A program made the translations under genes and the position numbers. The notes beneath the pieces were generated by a model that searched no databases, had not been told where the DNA came from, and saw only the letters and a program-made list of their open reading frames with translations. This document shows, piece after piece, positions 8,348 through 17,175 of a stretch of DNA of 64,000 nucleotides; position 1 is the stretch's first letter; every line of letters starts with the position of its first letter. The DNA comes from Paraburkholderia ferrariae NBRC 106233 (GTDB taxonomy: Bacteria; Pseudomonadota; Gammaproteobacteria; Burkholderiales; Burkholderiaceae), in NCBI RefSeq assembly GCF_000685035.1, contig NZ_BAYB01000030.1, positions 1 to 64,000 of the forward strand. Direction: 5' to 3'.

Positions 8348-9310
8348 ATGACTGCCATCATTCATGGCGACGGCGCGATTCGCCGTCAATCGCTTTACGG
8401 CTCCTCTATCGAAAACACTTACGGCGGCGTGCTGTCGTTCATGCGACGCAACTACACGCGCGAACTCGAAGGCGTGGATGTCGCCGTTTCGGGCGTGCCG
8501 CTCGATCTTGCCGTCACATACCGCTCGGGCGCGCGCCTCGGCCCCGCTGCCGTGCGTGCCGCGAGCGTGCAGCTTGCCGAGCTGTACCCCTACCCTTGGG
8601 GCTTCAATCCGTTCGACACGCTTGCCGTGACCGACTACGGCGACTGCTGGTTCGACGCGCACAATCCGCTCTCGATCAAGCCCGCCATCGTCGAACACGC
8701 GCGCACGATCCTGCGCTCGAACGCGAAGATGCTCACGTTCGGCGGCGATCACTTCGTCACGTATCCGCTGCTGATCGCGCATGCGGAGAAGTACGGCAAG
8801 CCGCTTTCGCTGATCCACTTCGACGCGCACTGCGACACGTGGGCCGACGACTCGCCCGATAGCCTCAATCACGGCACGATGTTCTACAAGGCGGTGAAGG
8901 AAGGGCTGATCGACCCGAAGACTTCGGTGCAGGTGGGCATCCGCACGTGGAACGAGGACTTCCTCGGCATCAATATTCTCGACGCGGCCTGGGTGCACGA
9001 GCACGGCCCGGCGGCGGCGCGCCAGCGCATTCTGGACATCGTGGGCGAGCGGCCGACTTATCTGACCTTCGACATCGACTGCCTCGACCCGGCCTTCGCG
9101 CCGGGGACGGGTACGCCGGTGGCGGGCGGGCTTTCGTCGGCGCAGGCGCTTTCGATCGTGCGCGGCTTCGAAGCCGTGAACCTGATCGGCGCGGACGTGG
9201 TGGAAGTGGCGCCCGCCTACGACCAGAGCGAGATCACCGCGATCGCGGCGGCGCACATTGCGTGCGACCTGCTGTGCCTGTGGCGCCAGCGCAAGATGGC
9301 CGGCAAGTAA
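8348..9310 (+). CDS. speB: Agmatinase (agmatine ureohydrolase)
   Basis: The 320-residue protein is a ureohydrolase of the arginase/agmatinase superfamily that splits agmatine into putrescine and urea with two Mn ions. All metal motifs are present: GGDH (132-135), DAHCD (D159, H161, D163) and FDIDCLDPAFAPG (D242, D244). The long PLDLAVTYRSGARLGP segment (about 51-66) favours agmatinase over arginase. The start ATG lies at 8348. It links the arginine decarboxylase gene at 14762 to the putrescine genes to its left: agmatine made by AdiA could be turned into putrescine here and then used by the Puu/SpuC route. Confidence 0.92.
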   Translation: MTAIIHGDGAIRRQSLYGSSIENTYGGVLSFMRRNYTRELEGVDVAVSGVPLDLAVTYRSGARLGPAAVRAASVQLAELYPYPWGFNPFDTLAVTDYGDCWFDAHNPLSIKPAIVEHARTILRSNAKMLTFGGDHFVTYPLLIAHAEKYGKPLSLIHFDAHCDTWADDSPDSLNHGTMFYKAVKEGLIDPKTSVQVGIRTWNEDFLGINILDAAWVHEHGPAAARQRILDIVGERPTYLTFDIDCLDPAFAPGTGTPVAGGLSSAQALSIVRGFEAVNLIGADVVEVAPAYDQSEITAIAAAHIACDLLCLWRQRKMAGK

Positions 9311-9331
9311 GCCGGTTCCGGCGAACGGACC

Positions 9332-9775
9332 CTAGCGTTCCACGAGCGGTCCCAGATTGGCGCGCACGCGCTGCAGCATCTGGCTGAACTGCTCGGCTTC
9401 TTCAGGCGTGAAGCCCGCGAGGGCTTCCGCCTGCACCTCGTCTCCCACGCGGCGGGCCGCCGTGAGCACGGCTTCGGCCTTCGGCGTGAGGCTCACCTGC
9501 AGCTCGCGCCGGTCGTTCGGGTTCGCCGCGCGCGCAACCCAGCCTTTCTCCTCGAGTCTTTCCAGCAGCCGCCCGGCCGAGATCGGCGCCACTTCCAGGC
9601 GCTGGGCGAGGCTCACCTGGTTCATGTCGCCGTAGTGCGCGAGGTACGCGATGATGCGGGCCTGCGCGCGCGTCAGATCGACCGACGCCTTCGCCAGGTC
9701 GTCGTAGCGCTTGCCGCATAGCCGGCCCACGTCGGCGATCAAGAAGCCGAAGCGTTGTTCGAGATCGGTAGTCAT
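9332..9775 (-). CDS. MarR-family transcriptional regulator
   Basis: The 147-residue protein is a winged-helix MarR/SlyA-type regulator. It shows the helix-turn-helix in NQVSLAQRLEVAPISAGRLLERLEEKGWV and the wing signature RAANPNDRRELQVSLTPKA. The start is the ATG at 9773-9775; the open frame continues upstream but overlaps the promoter region and carries no coding signal. The gene is divergent from the DHA2 efflux pump gene, and a perfect 20-base palindrome lies between them. The simplest model is a repressor of the pump and of itself, released by a small aromatic or toxic ligand, as in other MarR-pump pairs. Confidence 0.9.
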   Translation of the reverse strand: MTTDLEQRFGFLIADVGRLCGKRYDDLAKASVDLTRAQARIIAYLAHYGDMNQVSLAQRLEVAPISAGRLLERLEEKGWVARAANPNDRRELQVSLTPKAEAVLTAARRVGDEVQAEALAGFTPEEAEQFSQMLQRVRANLGPLVER

Positions 9776-9859
9776 GGCGCGATTATATCGATGGACGGGT
9801 TCCGACCCGGGCTGCAGCCGTGCACGCGGCGCAGGGGCGCCCCACATCGGATTTCCCGA

Positions 9860-9902
9860 TTGCGCGAGCCGCGGCGAGCCGTATAATAAGCATGCTTATT
9901 AT
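9860..9902 (+). promoter_or_regulatory. Promoter with overlapping perfect palindrome (MarR operator)
   Basis: Positions 9883-9902 read ATAATAAGCATGCTTATTAT, a perfect 20-base palindrome. A promoter for the pump is visible: -35 TTGCGC at 9860-9865, a 16-base spacer, and -10 TATAAT at 9882-9887, which the palindrome overlaps. A GATAAT sits on the minus strand at 9903-9898 and may serve the marR gene. MarR dimers bind such AT-rich palindromes of about 20 bases, so occupancy should block both directions. Confidence 0.8.
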
Positions 9903-9926
9903 CTCCCACGCTCCGCTCCTCACACA

Positions 9927-11465
9927 ATGACAGCAGCCGCGCAGGGCGGCCAGGCCGCGCCGCTCAACCGGGGCATGATCACGCTCTCGATCATGCTCGC
10001 CACGCTGATGCAGACGCTCGACAGCACCATCGCCAACGTCGCGCTGCCGCACATGCAAGGCTCGATGGCGGCGTCGCAGGACGAGATCACGTGGGTGCTC
10101 ACCTCGTACATCGTGGCGGCCGCCATTGCCACGCCGCTCACGGGGTGGCTTGCCGACCGGCTGGGCATGAAGCGGCTGCTCGGCTTCGCGATTGCGGGCT
10201 TCACGGTGGCCTCCGCGCTCTGCGGCCTTTCGGAAACGCTCGGCGAGATCGTGGCCTCGCGCCTCTTGCAGGGCGTGTTCGGCGCCGCGCTCGTGCCGCT
10301 CTCGCAGTCGATCCTGCTCGACATCAATCCGCGCGACCGGCAGGGCCAGGCCATGGCCGTGTGGGGCATGGGCGTGATGGTGGGGCCCGTGCTCGGGCCC
10401 ACGCTGGGCGGCTGGCTCACGGACAGCTACAACTGGCGCTGGGTGTTCTTCATCAACGTGCCCATTGGCGCGTTCGCGCTCTTCGGCGTGTCCACCTTCA
10501 TGCCTTCGCGCGATCCGGCGCGGCAGGTGCGCTTCGACCTGTTCGGCTTCGCCACGCTCGCGCTGGCCATCGGCGCGTTGCAGGCGCTGCTCGATCGCGG
10601 CGAGCAGCTCGACTGGTTCGGGTCGCTGGAAATCCGCATCGAAGCGCTCCTATCCGCTTTGAGCTTCGCGTTCTTCATCGTGCATACGGCGAGTTCCGGG
10701 CCCGGTACGTTCTTTCGCTACCAGTTGCTCAAGGACCGCAACTTCGCCACGGGCACCTTCTTCATCTTCGTGATCGGCGCCGTGCTCTACGCCACGCGCG
10801 CGCTGCTGCCCCCCATGCTGCAGAACCTCATGGGCTATCCGGTGGCCACCACGGGCCTCGTCACCGCACCCAGCGGCGCCGGCACCATGATCGCCATGCT
10901 GATTGCCGGGCGCATGCTCCGGCACGTGGATGCGCGCGCGCTGCTGCTGTTCGGGTTCGTGGTGTCCGCGTATGCGTTGTGGCAGATGATGCAGTACACG
11001 ATCGTGCTCAAGGTCTCGGACATCGTCTGGCCCGGCGTGGTGCAGGGCTTCGGGCTCGGCTTCGTGTTCGTGCCGCTTTCGGCGCTCACGTTCTCCACGC
11101 TCACGCCCGAACTGCGCGCGGACGGCACGGCGATCTACAGCCTCATGCGCAATATCGGCAGCAGTATCGGCATTTCGATCGTGCAGACCTTCATCACGCG
11201 CGGCACGCAGGTCGCGCACTCGGATCTCGCCGCGAACGTCACGCCGTTCAATCCCGCGTTCCAGGCGATGCTTTCTTCCGGTTCGCGTTACGATCTCGCT
11301 GTGCTCAACCAGGCCATCACGCAGCAGGCGCAGATGATCGCGTATCTGAACGACTTCAAGATGATGTTCGTCGCGACGCTGCTGGTGATTCCGCTCCTCG
11401 TGCTGGTGCGGCCTTCGGGCAGCAGCAGCACGGCCGCGGAGGCGAGCCACGCCGCGATGGATTAG
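9927..11465 (+). CDS. DHA2-family MFS multidrug efflux pump (EmrB/QacA type)
   Basis: The 512-residue inner-membrane protein is a 14-helix drug:H+ antiporter. The helix 1 motif LMQTLDSTIANVALPHM (motif D1) and the loop 2-3 motif GWLADRLGMKRL (motif A) are classic for EmrB/QacA proteins, as is WGMGVMVGPVLGPTLGGW (motif C). The ATG at 9927 is chosen because the hydrophobic domain begins soon after and the promoter lies just upstream; no Shine-Dalgarno sequence is evident, so translation from a short leader of roughly 33 bases is likely. There is no EmrA-like membrane-fusion gene next to it. Control by the divergent MarR protein is inferred from the palindrome. Substrates cannot be read from sequence. 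Confidence 0.92.
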   Translation: MTAAAQGGQAAPLNRGMITLSIMLATLMQTLDSTIANVALPHMQGSMAASQDEITWVLTSYIVAAAIATPLTGWLADRLGMKRLLGFAIAGFTVASALCGLSETLGEIVASRLLQGVFGAALVPLSQSILLDINPRDRQGQAMAVWGMGVMVGPVLGPTLGGWLTDSYNWRWVFFINVPIGAFALFGVSTFMPSRDPARQVRFDLFGFATLALAIGALQALLDRGEQLDWFGSLEIRIEALLSALSFAFFIVHTASSGPGTFFRYQLLKDRNFATGTFFIFVIGAVLYATRALLPPMLQNLMGYPVATTGLVTAPSGAGTMIAMLIAGRMLRHVDARALLLFGFVVSAYALWQMMQYTIVLKVSDIVWPGVVQGFGLGFVFVPLSALTFSTLTPELRADGTAIYSLMRNIGSSIGISIVQTFITRGTQVAHSDLAANVTPFNPAFQAMLSSGSRYDLAVLNQAITQQAQMIAYLNDFKMMFVATLLVIPLLVLVRPSGSSSTAAEASHAAMD

Positions 11466-11538
11466 GCGTGCCCGGCGCTTGACCCCGCTTGTCCTGCGCT
11501 GCGTGTGCTCTCGCCGCGGCGCGCTATCCACAGGTCCC

Positions 11539-12477
11539 ATGCTTTCCGCCGTTTCCATTCTGCTGCCCGTGTTCGGGCTGATCTTCGCGGGCTTTGCGTG
11601 CCGCCGCTTCGGCGTGCTCGGCCCGGCTGCCGCTTCCGAACTGAACCGCTTCGTGGTGTGGCTCGCGCTGCCCGCGCTGCTTTTCGACATCCTCGCGCAT
11701 GCCACCTGGCACGAGCTCTATCAGCCTGCGTTCGTCGCGGCATTCGGCGGCGCGGGGCTGATCGTGTTCCTCGCCGTGGTGGGCGTGCGGCTCTTCCTGC
11801 GCAGGCCGCTTGCGGACGCAGGCATCGACGGTCTCGCAGCCGCCTACCCGAACACGGGCTACGTGGGCTTTCCGTTGTGCATGATCGCGTTTGGCCCGTC
11901 CAGCCTCACGCCCACCACCATCGCGACGATCCTCGTGGTCTGCGTGCTGTTCGCCATTGCCATCGTGCTGATCGAGATCGGGCTGCAAAGCGAGCGGCGT
12001 CCGCACCGGCTTGCGATCAAGGTCGTGCGCTCGCTGCTGCGCAATCCGCTGCTGGTGGCACCCGCGCTGGGCGCCGTGGTGTCGGCCGCGCACGTCGCGC
12101 TGCCCGCGAGCGCGGAGACGTTCCTCAAGCTGCTGGGCGGGGCGGCAAGCCCGTGCGCGCTCGTGAGCCTCGGGCTCTTCCTCGCGGAGCGCAGGAGCGT
12201 CGCCGAGGCGCCGCGCGAATCGTCGTGGTGGCTCACGCTCGCGAAGCTCGTGGCGCAGCCGGCGCTCACCTGGTGGCTGGCCGAGCGGGTGTTCGCGCTG
12301 CCCGCGCCGCTCGTGCAGATGGCCGTGCTGCTCGCGGCGCTGCCCACGGGCACGGGGCCGTTCATGCTGGCCGAGTACTACCGGCGCGAGGCGCACGTGA
12401 CCTCGCGTACGATCCTGCACTCGACGGTGGGCTCGCTCGTGACGCTCACCGTGCTGTTGCTGCACCTGCAGCACTGA
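11539..12477 (+). CDS. AEC-family (auxin efflux carrier type) transporter
   Basis: The 312-residue protein is almost wholly hydrophobic, with about ten predicted membrane helices. It shows the AEC pattern of an N-terminal LLPVFGLIFAGFACRRFG segment, the conserved NRFVVWLALPALLF stretch and a mid-protein YPNTGYVGFPLC motif. Members export or import dicarboxylates and other organic anions; the plant name does not imply auxin transport. The start is the ATG at 11539, after the pump gene's stop by 73 bases on the same strand. It could be co-transcribed with the pump, but nothing ties the two functionally. Confidence 0.85.
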   Translation: MLSAVSILLPVFGLIFAGFACRRFGVLGPAAASELNRFVVWLALPALLFDILAHATWHELYQPAFVAAFGGAGLIVFLAVVGVRLFLRRPLADAGIDGLAAAYPNTGYVGFPLCMIAFGPSSLTPTTIATILVVCVLFAIAIVLIEIGLQSERRPHRLAIKVVRSLLRNPLLVAPALGAVVSAAHVALPASAETFLKLLGGAASPCALVSLGLFLAERRSVAEAPRESSWWLTLAKLVAQPALTWWLAERVFALPAPLVQMAVLLAALPTGTGPFMLAEYYRREAHVTSRTILHSTVGSLVTLTVLLLHLQH

Positions 12478-12560
12478 AACAGCGGGCGCGGCCGGCCGCG
12501 CGGCACGCCGTTTGCTAAAGACGAAGTGTTCGAACCATTCGAATCAACCAGGAGGGCTCG

Positions 12561-12755
12561 ATGATGAAGACGTTTCGACGCAGCGGTGCGGCGCTCGCGC
12601 TGGCGCTACTCACGGCATTCGGCACCGGTGCCTGCACCCTGGGCGGCGCGGCCGCCGGCGGTTATGCCGGCAACAAGCTGACCAACGGCAGCGCGGTGGG
12701 CACGGTGGGCGGTGCGGTGGCGGGCGGCGTGGCCGGTTACGAACTCAGCAAATAA
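12561..12755 (+). CDS. Small glycine-zipper envelope protein (OsmB-like)
   Basis: This 64-residue protein has a basic start, a hydrophobic signal (ALALALLTAFGTGAC) and a mature part made almost entirely of Gly/Ala zipper repeats (GGAAAGGYAGNKLTNG, GGAVAGGVAGYEL). It resembles OsmB and other glycine-zipper lipoproteins of the outer membrane. The cysteine at about residue 25 is preceded by T-G-A, a weak lipobox, so lipidation is uncertain. A perfect AGGAGG lies at 12550-12555; either of the two adjacent ATGs (12561 or 12564) would be used. A terminator follows at 12770-12806, so it is monocistronic. Confidence 0.8.
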   Translation: MMKTFRRSGAALALALLTAFGTGACTLGGAAAGGYAGNKLTNGSAVGTVGGAVAGGVAGYELSK

Positions 12756-12769
12756 TCGCGGTTTCGGGA

Positions 12770-12806
12770 AACGCGCTGCGCTTGTACAGAAGCGCGGCGC
12801 GTTTTT
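12770..12806 (+). terminator. Rho-independent terminator after the glycine-zipper gene
   Basis: Arms AACGCGCTGCGCTT (12770-12783) and AAGCGCGGCGCGTT (12790-12803) form a 14-base stem with one G-U pair and a six-base loop, followed by a TTTTT run. Confidence 0.8.
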
Positions 12807-13232
12807 GATTATTTCGTGATTATCGGTTAATCGATGCGGCCGGCATGGTTCTGAATCATGCCTGTATACAGCAACGCAATATTCCAGAATATCGAACGAT
12901 TGCCGGTTTGATATGCGATCGATGCAATAATGCGATCCCGATATCTTCGGTAAGCCTTAGCTGCATTGCCTGGAAGGCGATGAGTCTTATCTCAAAGCAA
13001 TCGCCGCAACGCAATGAGAAATTGCGCCATAGATGATCTGGAGCAAATCGAAAATCACGATATTCAAGTCTGCGCATTTTCAAAGCTTCGTTATTTCCCC
13101 TCCAGTATTCTTCCCCCTGATTGCACCGGTAGCCGAATCCGCTGTTAATGCGCGAATGAAGCGCGCATCGACGCCCGGCATCCCATTCGTCATCGCCGCC
13201 ACGAGGCGGCATCGCATCCTCAGGGAGGGGGC
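12807..13232 (+). other. AT-richer leader region upstream of adiC
   Basis: These 426 bases hold no gene I can support. They are AT-richer than the surroundings from about 12807 to 13120, which suits promoters and an activator or nucleoid-protein region. Two hairpins sit near the end: ATGCGCG/CGCGCAT at 13148-13168 and GCCGCC-ACGA-GGCGGC at 13195-13210, the latter about 12 bases before the strong ribosome site AGGGAGGGGG of adiC. They could tune translation of the antiporter. No AdiY-like regulator gene is adjacent. Confidence 0.4.
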
Positions 13233-14765
13233 ATGTCAGAAGCAAAATCCACCGCCGCCGCGCCGGTAGCCGTGGGCGCCGCGCCGAAGATCGGCGTCGT
13301 GCCGGCCACGCTCATGGTGGCCGGCAACATGATGGGATCGGGCGTGTTCATGTTGCCGGCCAACCTCGCCGCCACGGGCGGCATCGCGCTCTTCGGCTGG
13401 CTCATCACCGTGGTGGGCGCCGTGTCGCTCGCGCTCGTGTTCGCGAAGCTCGCCGCCATCGAGCCGCTCGCGGGCGGCCCTTATGCCTACGCGCGCAAGT
13501 CGTTCGGCAACTACATGGGCTACCAGACGAACCTCATCTACTGGCTCGCCAACGTGCTCGGCAATACCGGCCTCGCGGTGGCGGGCCTCGGCTACCTCAC
13601 GCACTTCTTCCCTTCGCTCAAAGATCCGCTGGTGTTTGCCGCCGCGCAGATCTTCGTGATCTGGCTCTTCACCTACGCCAACATCCTCGGGCCGAACGTG
13701 GTGGGCCGCGTGCAGTCGGTCACCACCCTCATCGCGTTGATCCCGATTCTCGGCATGGCCGTGTTCGGCTGGTTCTGGTTCAGCGGCTCCGTCTACATGT
13801 CGGGCTGGAACGTGAGCGGGGGCAGCGCGTTTTCCGCCGTCGGCTCGACGCTCAACTTCACGCTGTGGGCATTCATCGGCGTGGAGAGCGCCTCGGTGTC
13901 GGCGGGCGTGGTGGAGAACCCGCAGCGCAACGTGCCCATCGCCACGGTGGGCGGCGTGGTGCTCGCGGCCGTCTGCTACGTGCTGAGTTCCACCGTCATC
14001 ATGGGCATGATTCCGAACAAGGCGCTCATCGCTTCGAGCGCGCCGTTCGCCGATGCCGCGCGCGTGGCGCTGGGCGCCACCGCCGCCAATGCGGTGGCGA
14101 TCTGCGCGGCGCTCGGCTGCCTCGGCTCGCTCGCGGGCTGGACGCTGCTGGTGGGCCAGACCGCGAAGGCCGCGGCCGACGACGGCCTCTTCGGCGCCGT
14201 ATTCGCGCGCGTGAATGCGAAGAACGTGCCTTCGGCGGGCCTCGCCATCGTGGCGACCATCATGACGGTGCAGGTGCTCGCCACCATGTCGCCCAGCGCG
14301 AGCGAGCAGTTCGGCAAGATCGCCTCGATCGCCGTGATCATGACGCTCCTGCCGTACATCTACTCGTGCATCGCCATCAAGGTGCTGGGCTACGGCAAGA
14401 TGCCCTCGGGCCAGTTCTCGTTCTATACGATCGTCGGGCTGATCGGCGCCGTGTATTCGCTCTGGGCCATGGTCGGCTCGGACGGGCAGCAAACGCGCTG
14501 GTCGCTCATCTTCGTGGTCGCAACTATTGTGTTCTACGAACTTTCCATCAACCGCCAGCGCGAAATCGAAGAAACGCACATCCACCCCGGCGGCGTGTCG
14601 CCCGCCTGGGTGCGCTACGTGTCGTTCGCGATCGCCGTGGTGGCGCTCGTGGCCACCTTCTGGATTTCGGTGGGACGCCATGAAGGCCTGAACCTGCATC
14701 CGCGCGTGCCGCTGCCCGGCACGGCGGCTCTCGCCCCCGCTACCGCCACGGAGAACAACGCATGA
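13233..14765 (+). CDS. adiC: Arginine:agmatine antiporter
   Basis: The 510-residue inner-membrane APC-superfamily protein matches E. coli AdiC closely. It has the substrate-backbone motif AGNMMGSGVFMLPANLA (helix 1), QTNLIYWLANVLGN, FGWFWFSGSVYMSGWNVSG, the proton-sensor glutamate in LWAFIGVESASVSAGVV (the AdiC E208 equivalent) and AGWTLLVGQTAKAAADDGLF, which contains the AdiC W293 equivalent. It swaps external arginine for internal agmatine. A strong AGGGAGG ribosome site precedes the ATG at 13233. Its stop overlaps the start of the decarboxylase gene by four bases (ATGA), so the two are translationally coupled. The C-terminal tail of about 35 residues is longer than in E. coli. Confidence 0.93.
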   Translation: MSEAKSTAAAPVAVGAAPKIGVVPATLMVAGNMMGSGVFMLPANLAATGGIALFGWLITVVGAVSLALVFAKLAAIEPLAGGPYAYARKSFGNYMGYQTNLIYWLANVLGNTGLAVAGLGYLTHFFPSLKDPLVFAAAQIFVIWLFTYANILGPNVVGRVQSVTTLIALIPILGMAVFGWFWFSGSVYMSGWNVSGGSAFSAVGSTLNFTLWAFIGVESASVSAGVVENPQRNVPIATVGGVVLAAVCYVLSSTVIMGMIPNKALIASSAPFADAARVALGATAANAVAICAALGCLGSLAGWTLLVGQTAKAAADDGLFGAVFARVNAKNVPSAGLAIVATIMTVQVLATMSPSASEQFGKIASIAVIMTLLPYIYSCIAIKVLGYGKMPSGQFSFYTIVGLIGAVYSLWAMVGSDGQQTRWSLIFVVATIVFYELSINRQREIEETHIHPGGVSPAWVRYVSFAIAVVALVATFWISVGRHEGLNLHPRVPLPGTAALAPATATENNA

Positions 14766-17113
14766 TGACTGCGACCCCCCATCCGGCTTCGCGCCGCCTC
14801 GGCATGAAGGCGCTCGTGGTGCATGAGGAAATCGATTCGAACACCGCGGGCGGGCGCGCGGCACAGGCGCTCGTCGCCGAACTGCGCGACCGGTTCGTCG
14901 ATGTCGTGCTGGCGACGAGCGCCGACGACGCCATCGCCGTCATCAACGCCGACCCCGCCATTCAGTGTTTGCTGCTTGGCTGGGAGTTGGGAGAGCCGCG
15001 GCGCGAATCGCGAGATGAAAAGCGCGGCGACGGCCATCGCGACGCGCAGGCCGTGCTCGACGCCATGCGCGCGCGCAGCGAAAACGTGCCGATCTTCCTG
15101 ATGGCGGATCGCACGAGCGCCTCGACGGTGCCCGTGGGCGCGATGCAGAAGGCCGACGACTTCATCTGGATGCTGGAGGACACCACGCCGTTCATCAGCG
15201 GCCGCATCGTGGCCTCCATCGAGCGCTACCGCGAAACGGTGCTGCCGCCCATGTTCCGCGCGCTCGCGAAGTTTTCGCGCGTCTACGAGTATTCCTGGCA
15301 TACGCCGGGCCATACGGGCGGCACCGCGTTCCTCAAATCGACCGTGGGCCGGGCGTTCTTCGAATTCTTCGGCGAACCGCTGTTCCGCTCGGACCTCTCG
15401 ATTTCCGTGGGCGAACTGGGCTCGCTGCTCGATCACAGCGGCCCGATCGGCGAGAGCGAGAAGTACGCCGCGCGCGTGTTCGGCGCGCACCGCACCTATC
15501 ACGTCACGAACGGCTCTTCCACCTCGAACCGCGTGATCCTCATGGCGAGCGTCACGCGCAACCAGGTGGCGCTGTGCGACCGCAACTGCCACAAGTCGGT
15601 CGAGCATGCGATGACGATGTCGGGCGCGATCCCCACGTATCTCGTGCCTTCGCGCAACCGCTACGGCATCATCGGGCCGATCATGCCCGAGCGGCTCACG
15701 GCGGCGGCCGTGCGGCTCGCGGTGGAGCAGAACCCGCTCGTGAAGGGGCGCGACGGCGTGAAGCCGGTGCCCGTGCACGCGCTCGTGACCAACTCCACCT
15801 ACGACGGCCTTTGCTACAACGTCACGCGCGTGGAGGCGCTGCTGGGCCAGAGCGTGGACCGCCTGCATTTCGACGAAGCGTGGTACGGCTACGCGCGCTT
15901 CAACCCGCTCTATCGCGAGCGCCATGCCATGCACGGCGACCCGGGCGCGCACGACGCGAGCCGGCCCACGGTGTTCGCCACGCAATCGACGCACAAGCTG
16001 CTCGCGGCGCTTTCGCAAGCCTCGTACATCCATATCCGCGACGGCCGCAATCCGATCGATCATCCGCGCTTTAACGAGGCGTTCATGATGCATGCCTCCA
16101 CCTCGCCGCAGTACGCGATCATCGCTTCGAACGACGTGAGCGCCGCGATGATGGACGGCGCGGGCGGCGTGGCGCTCACCACCGACGCGATCCGCGAAGC
16201 CGTGGCGTTCCGCCAGATGCTGAGCCGCCTGCACGCGGAATTCGACCAGAACGACGACTGGTTCTTCAACGGCTGGCAGCCGGACACGGTCACCGACCGC
16301 AGCACGGGGCGCCGCTACGCATTCCACGAGGCGAGCGAGGACCTGCTCGCGAGCGATCCGTCGTGCTGGGTGCTGCACCCGGACGATGCGTGGCACGGCT
16401 TCGGCAATGTCGAGGACGACTACTGCATGCTCGATCCGATCAAGGTATCGATCGTGACGCCGGGCGTCGCGCCGCAGGGCGGGCTGCTTTCGGTGGGGAT
16501 TCCCGCGAGCGTGGTGACGGCGTACCTGGACCGCCAGGGCATCGTGGTGGAGAAGACCACGGACTTCACCATCCTGTTCCTGTTCTCCATCGGCATCACG
16601 AAGGGCAAGTGGGGCACGCTCGTGAACACGCTGCTCGACTTCAAGCGCGACTACGACGCGAACGCGCCGCTCGAACGCGTGCTGCCCGATCTGGTGGCCG
16701 CGTATCCGCAGCGCTACAGCGGCCTCGGCCTGCGCGATCTGTGCGACCGCATGTTCGGCGCGATGAGCGATCTCAAGACGACCGAACTGATGGCGCGCGG
16801 CTTCTCCACGCTGCCGCATCCGGACATGAGTCCGACCGAAGCCTACGAAAAGCTCGTGCACAACGAGATCGAACTGCTGGAGCTCGCGCAGATGGAAGGG
16901 CGCACGGTCGCGACGGGCGTCGTGCCGTATCCGCCGGGCATTCCGCTTCTCATGCCCGGCGAGAACGCGGGCGCCGCGGACGGTCCGTTCCTCGCCTACC
17001 TGAAGGCGCTGGAGCAGTTCGATCTGCGCTTCCCGGGCTTCACGCACGATACGCACGGCGTGGACGTGGAAGACCACGTGTATCGCATCGCCTGTATCAA
17101 GCAGGGCGTGTAA
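14762..17113 (+). CDS. adiA: Inducible-type arginine decarboxylase (Orn/Lys/Arg decarboxylase family)
   Basis: The 783-residue product is a fold-type I PLP decarboxylase with an N-terminal response-regulator-like wing domain (about 14-160), the large PLP domain and a C-terminal domain, as in AdiA/CadA/SpeC. PLP motifs visible are HTPGHTGGTAFLKS, VTNGSSTSNRVI, the cofactor Asp in LHFDEAWYGYARF and the Schiff-base lysine in ATQSTHKLLAALSQASYIH (K412). The last motif is nearly identical to AdiA, and the adjacent antiporter is AdiC-like, so arginine is the best substrate; lysine or ornithine cannot be excluded by eye. It starts four bases inside adiC. Together they consume protons and export agmatine, the known arginine-dependent acid resistance, or feed agmatinase. 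Confidence 0.92.
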   Translation: MMTATPHPASRRLGMKALVVHEEIDSNTAGGRAAQALVAELRDRFVDVVLATSADDAIAVINADPAIQCLLLGWELGEPRRESRDEKRGDGHRDAQAVLDAMRARSENVPIFLMADRTSASTVPVGAMQKADDFIWMLEDTTPFISGRIVASIERYRETVLPPMFRALAKFSRVYEYSWHTPGHTGGTAFLKSTVGRAFFEFFGEPLFRSDLSISVGELGSLLDHSGPIGESEKYAARVFGAHRTYHVTNGSSTSNRVILMASVTRNQVALCDRNCHKSVEHAMTMSGAIPTYLVPSRNRYGIIGPIMPERLTAAAVRLAVEQNPLVKGRDGVKPVPVHALVTNSTYDGLCYNVTRVEALLGQSVDRLHFDEAWYGYARFNPLYRERHAMHGDPGAHDASRPTVFATQSTHKLLAALSQASYIHIRDGRNPIDHPRFNEAFMMHASTSPQYAIIASNDVSAAMMDGAGGVALTTDAIREAVAFRQMLSRLHAEFDQNDDWFFNGWQPDTVTDRSTGRRYAFHEASEDLLASDPSCWVLHPDDAWHGFGNVEDDYCMLDPIKVSIVTPGVAPQGGLLSVGIPASVVTAYLDRQGIVVEKTTDFTILFLFSIGITKGKWGTLVNTLLDFKRDYDANAPLERVLPDLVAAYPQRYSGLGLRDLCDRMFGAMSDLKTTELMARGFSTLPHPDMSPTEAYEKLVHNEIELLELAQMEGRTVATGVVPYPPGIPLLMPGENAGAADGPFLAYLKALEQFDLRFPGFTHDTHGVDVEDHVYRIACIKQGV

Positions 17114-17118
17114 GGAAG

Positions 17119-17146
17119 AAGGGCGGGCCCGGTACGGCCCGCCCTT
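17119..17146. terminator. Probable bidirectional terminator between adiA and the ABC permease
   Basis: AAGGGCGGGCC (17119-17129) and GGCCCGCCCTT (17136-17146) form an 11-base stem with a six-base loop between convergent genes. The U-runs on both sides are short and broken, so termination may be partial. Confidence 0.6.
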
Positions 17147-17175
17147 CCTGCCCTTCGATCAGACGCCCGCGCGGC

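Noticed and set aside
12856..13245. 129-codon minus-strand frame in the adiC leader
   Set aside because: Mixed composition, many cysteines and arginines, overlaps the adiC start, no homology recognised.
14615..17077. 820-codon open frame antisense to adiA
   Set aside because: Composition is typical of high-GC antisense frames; the sense strand encodes a complete decarboxylase.
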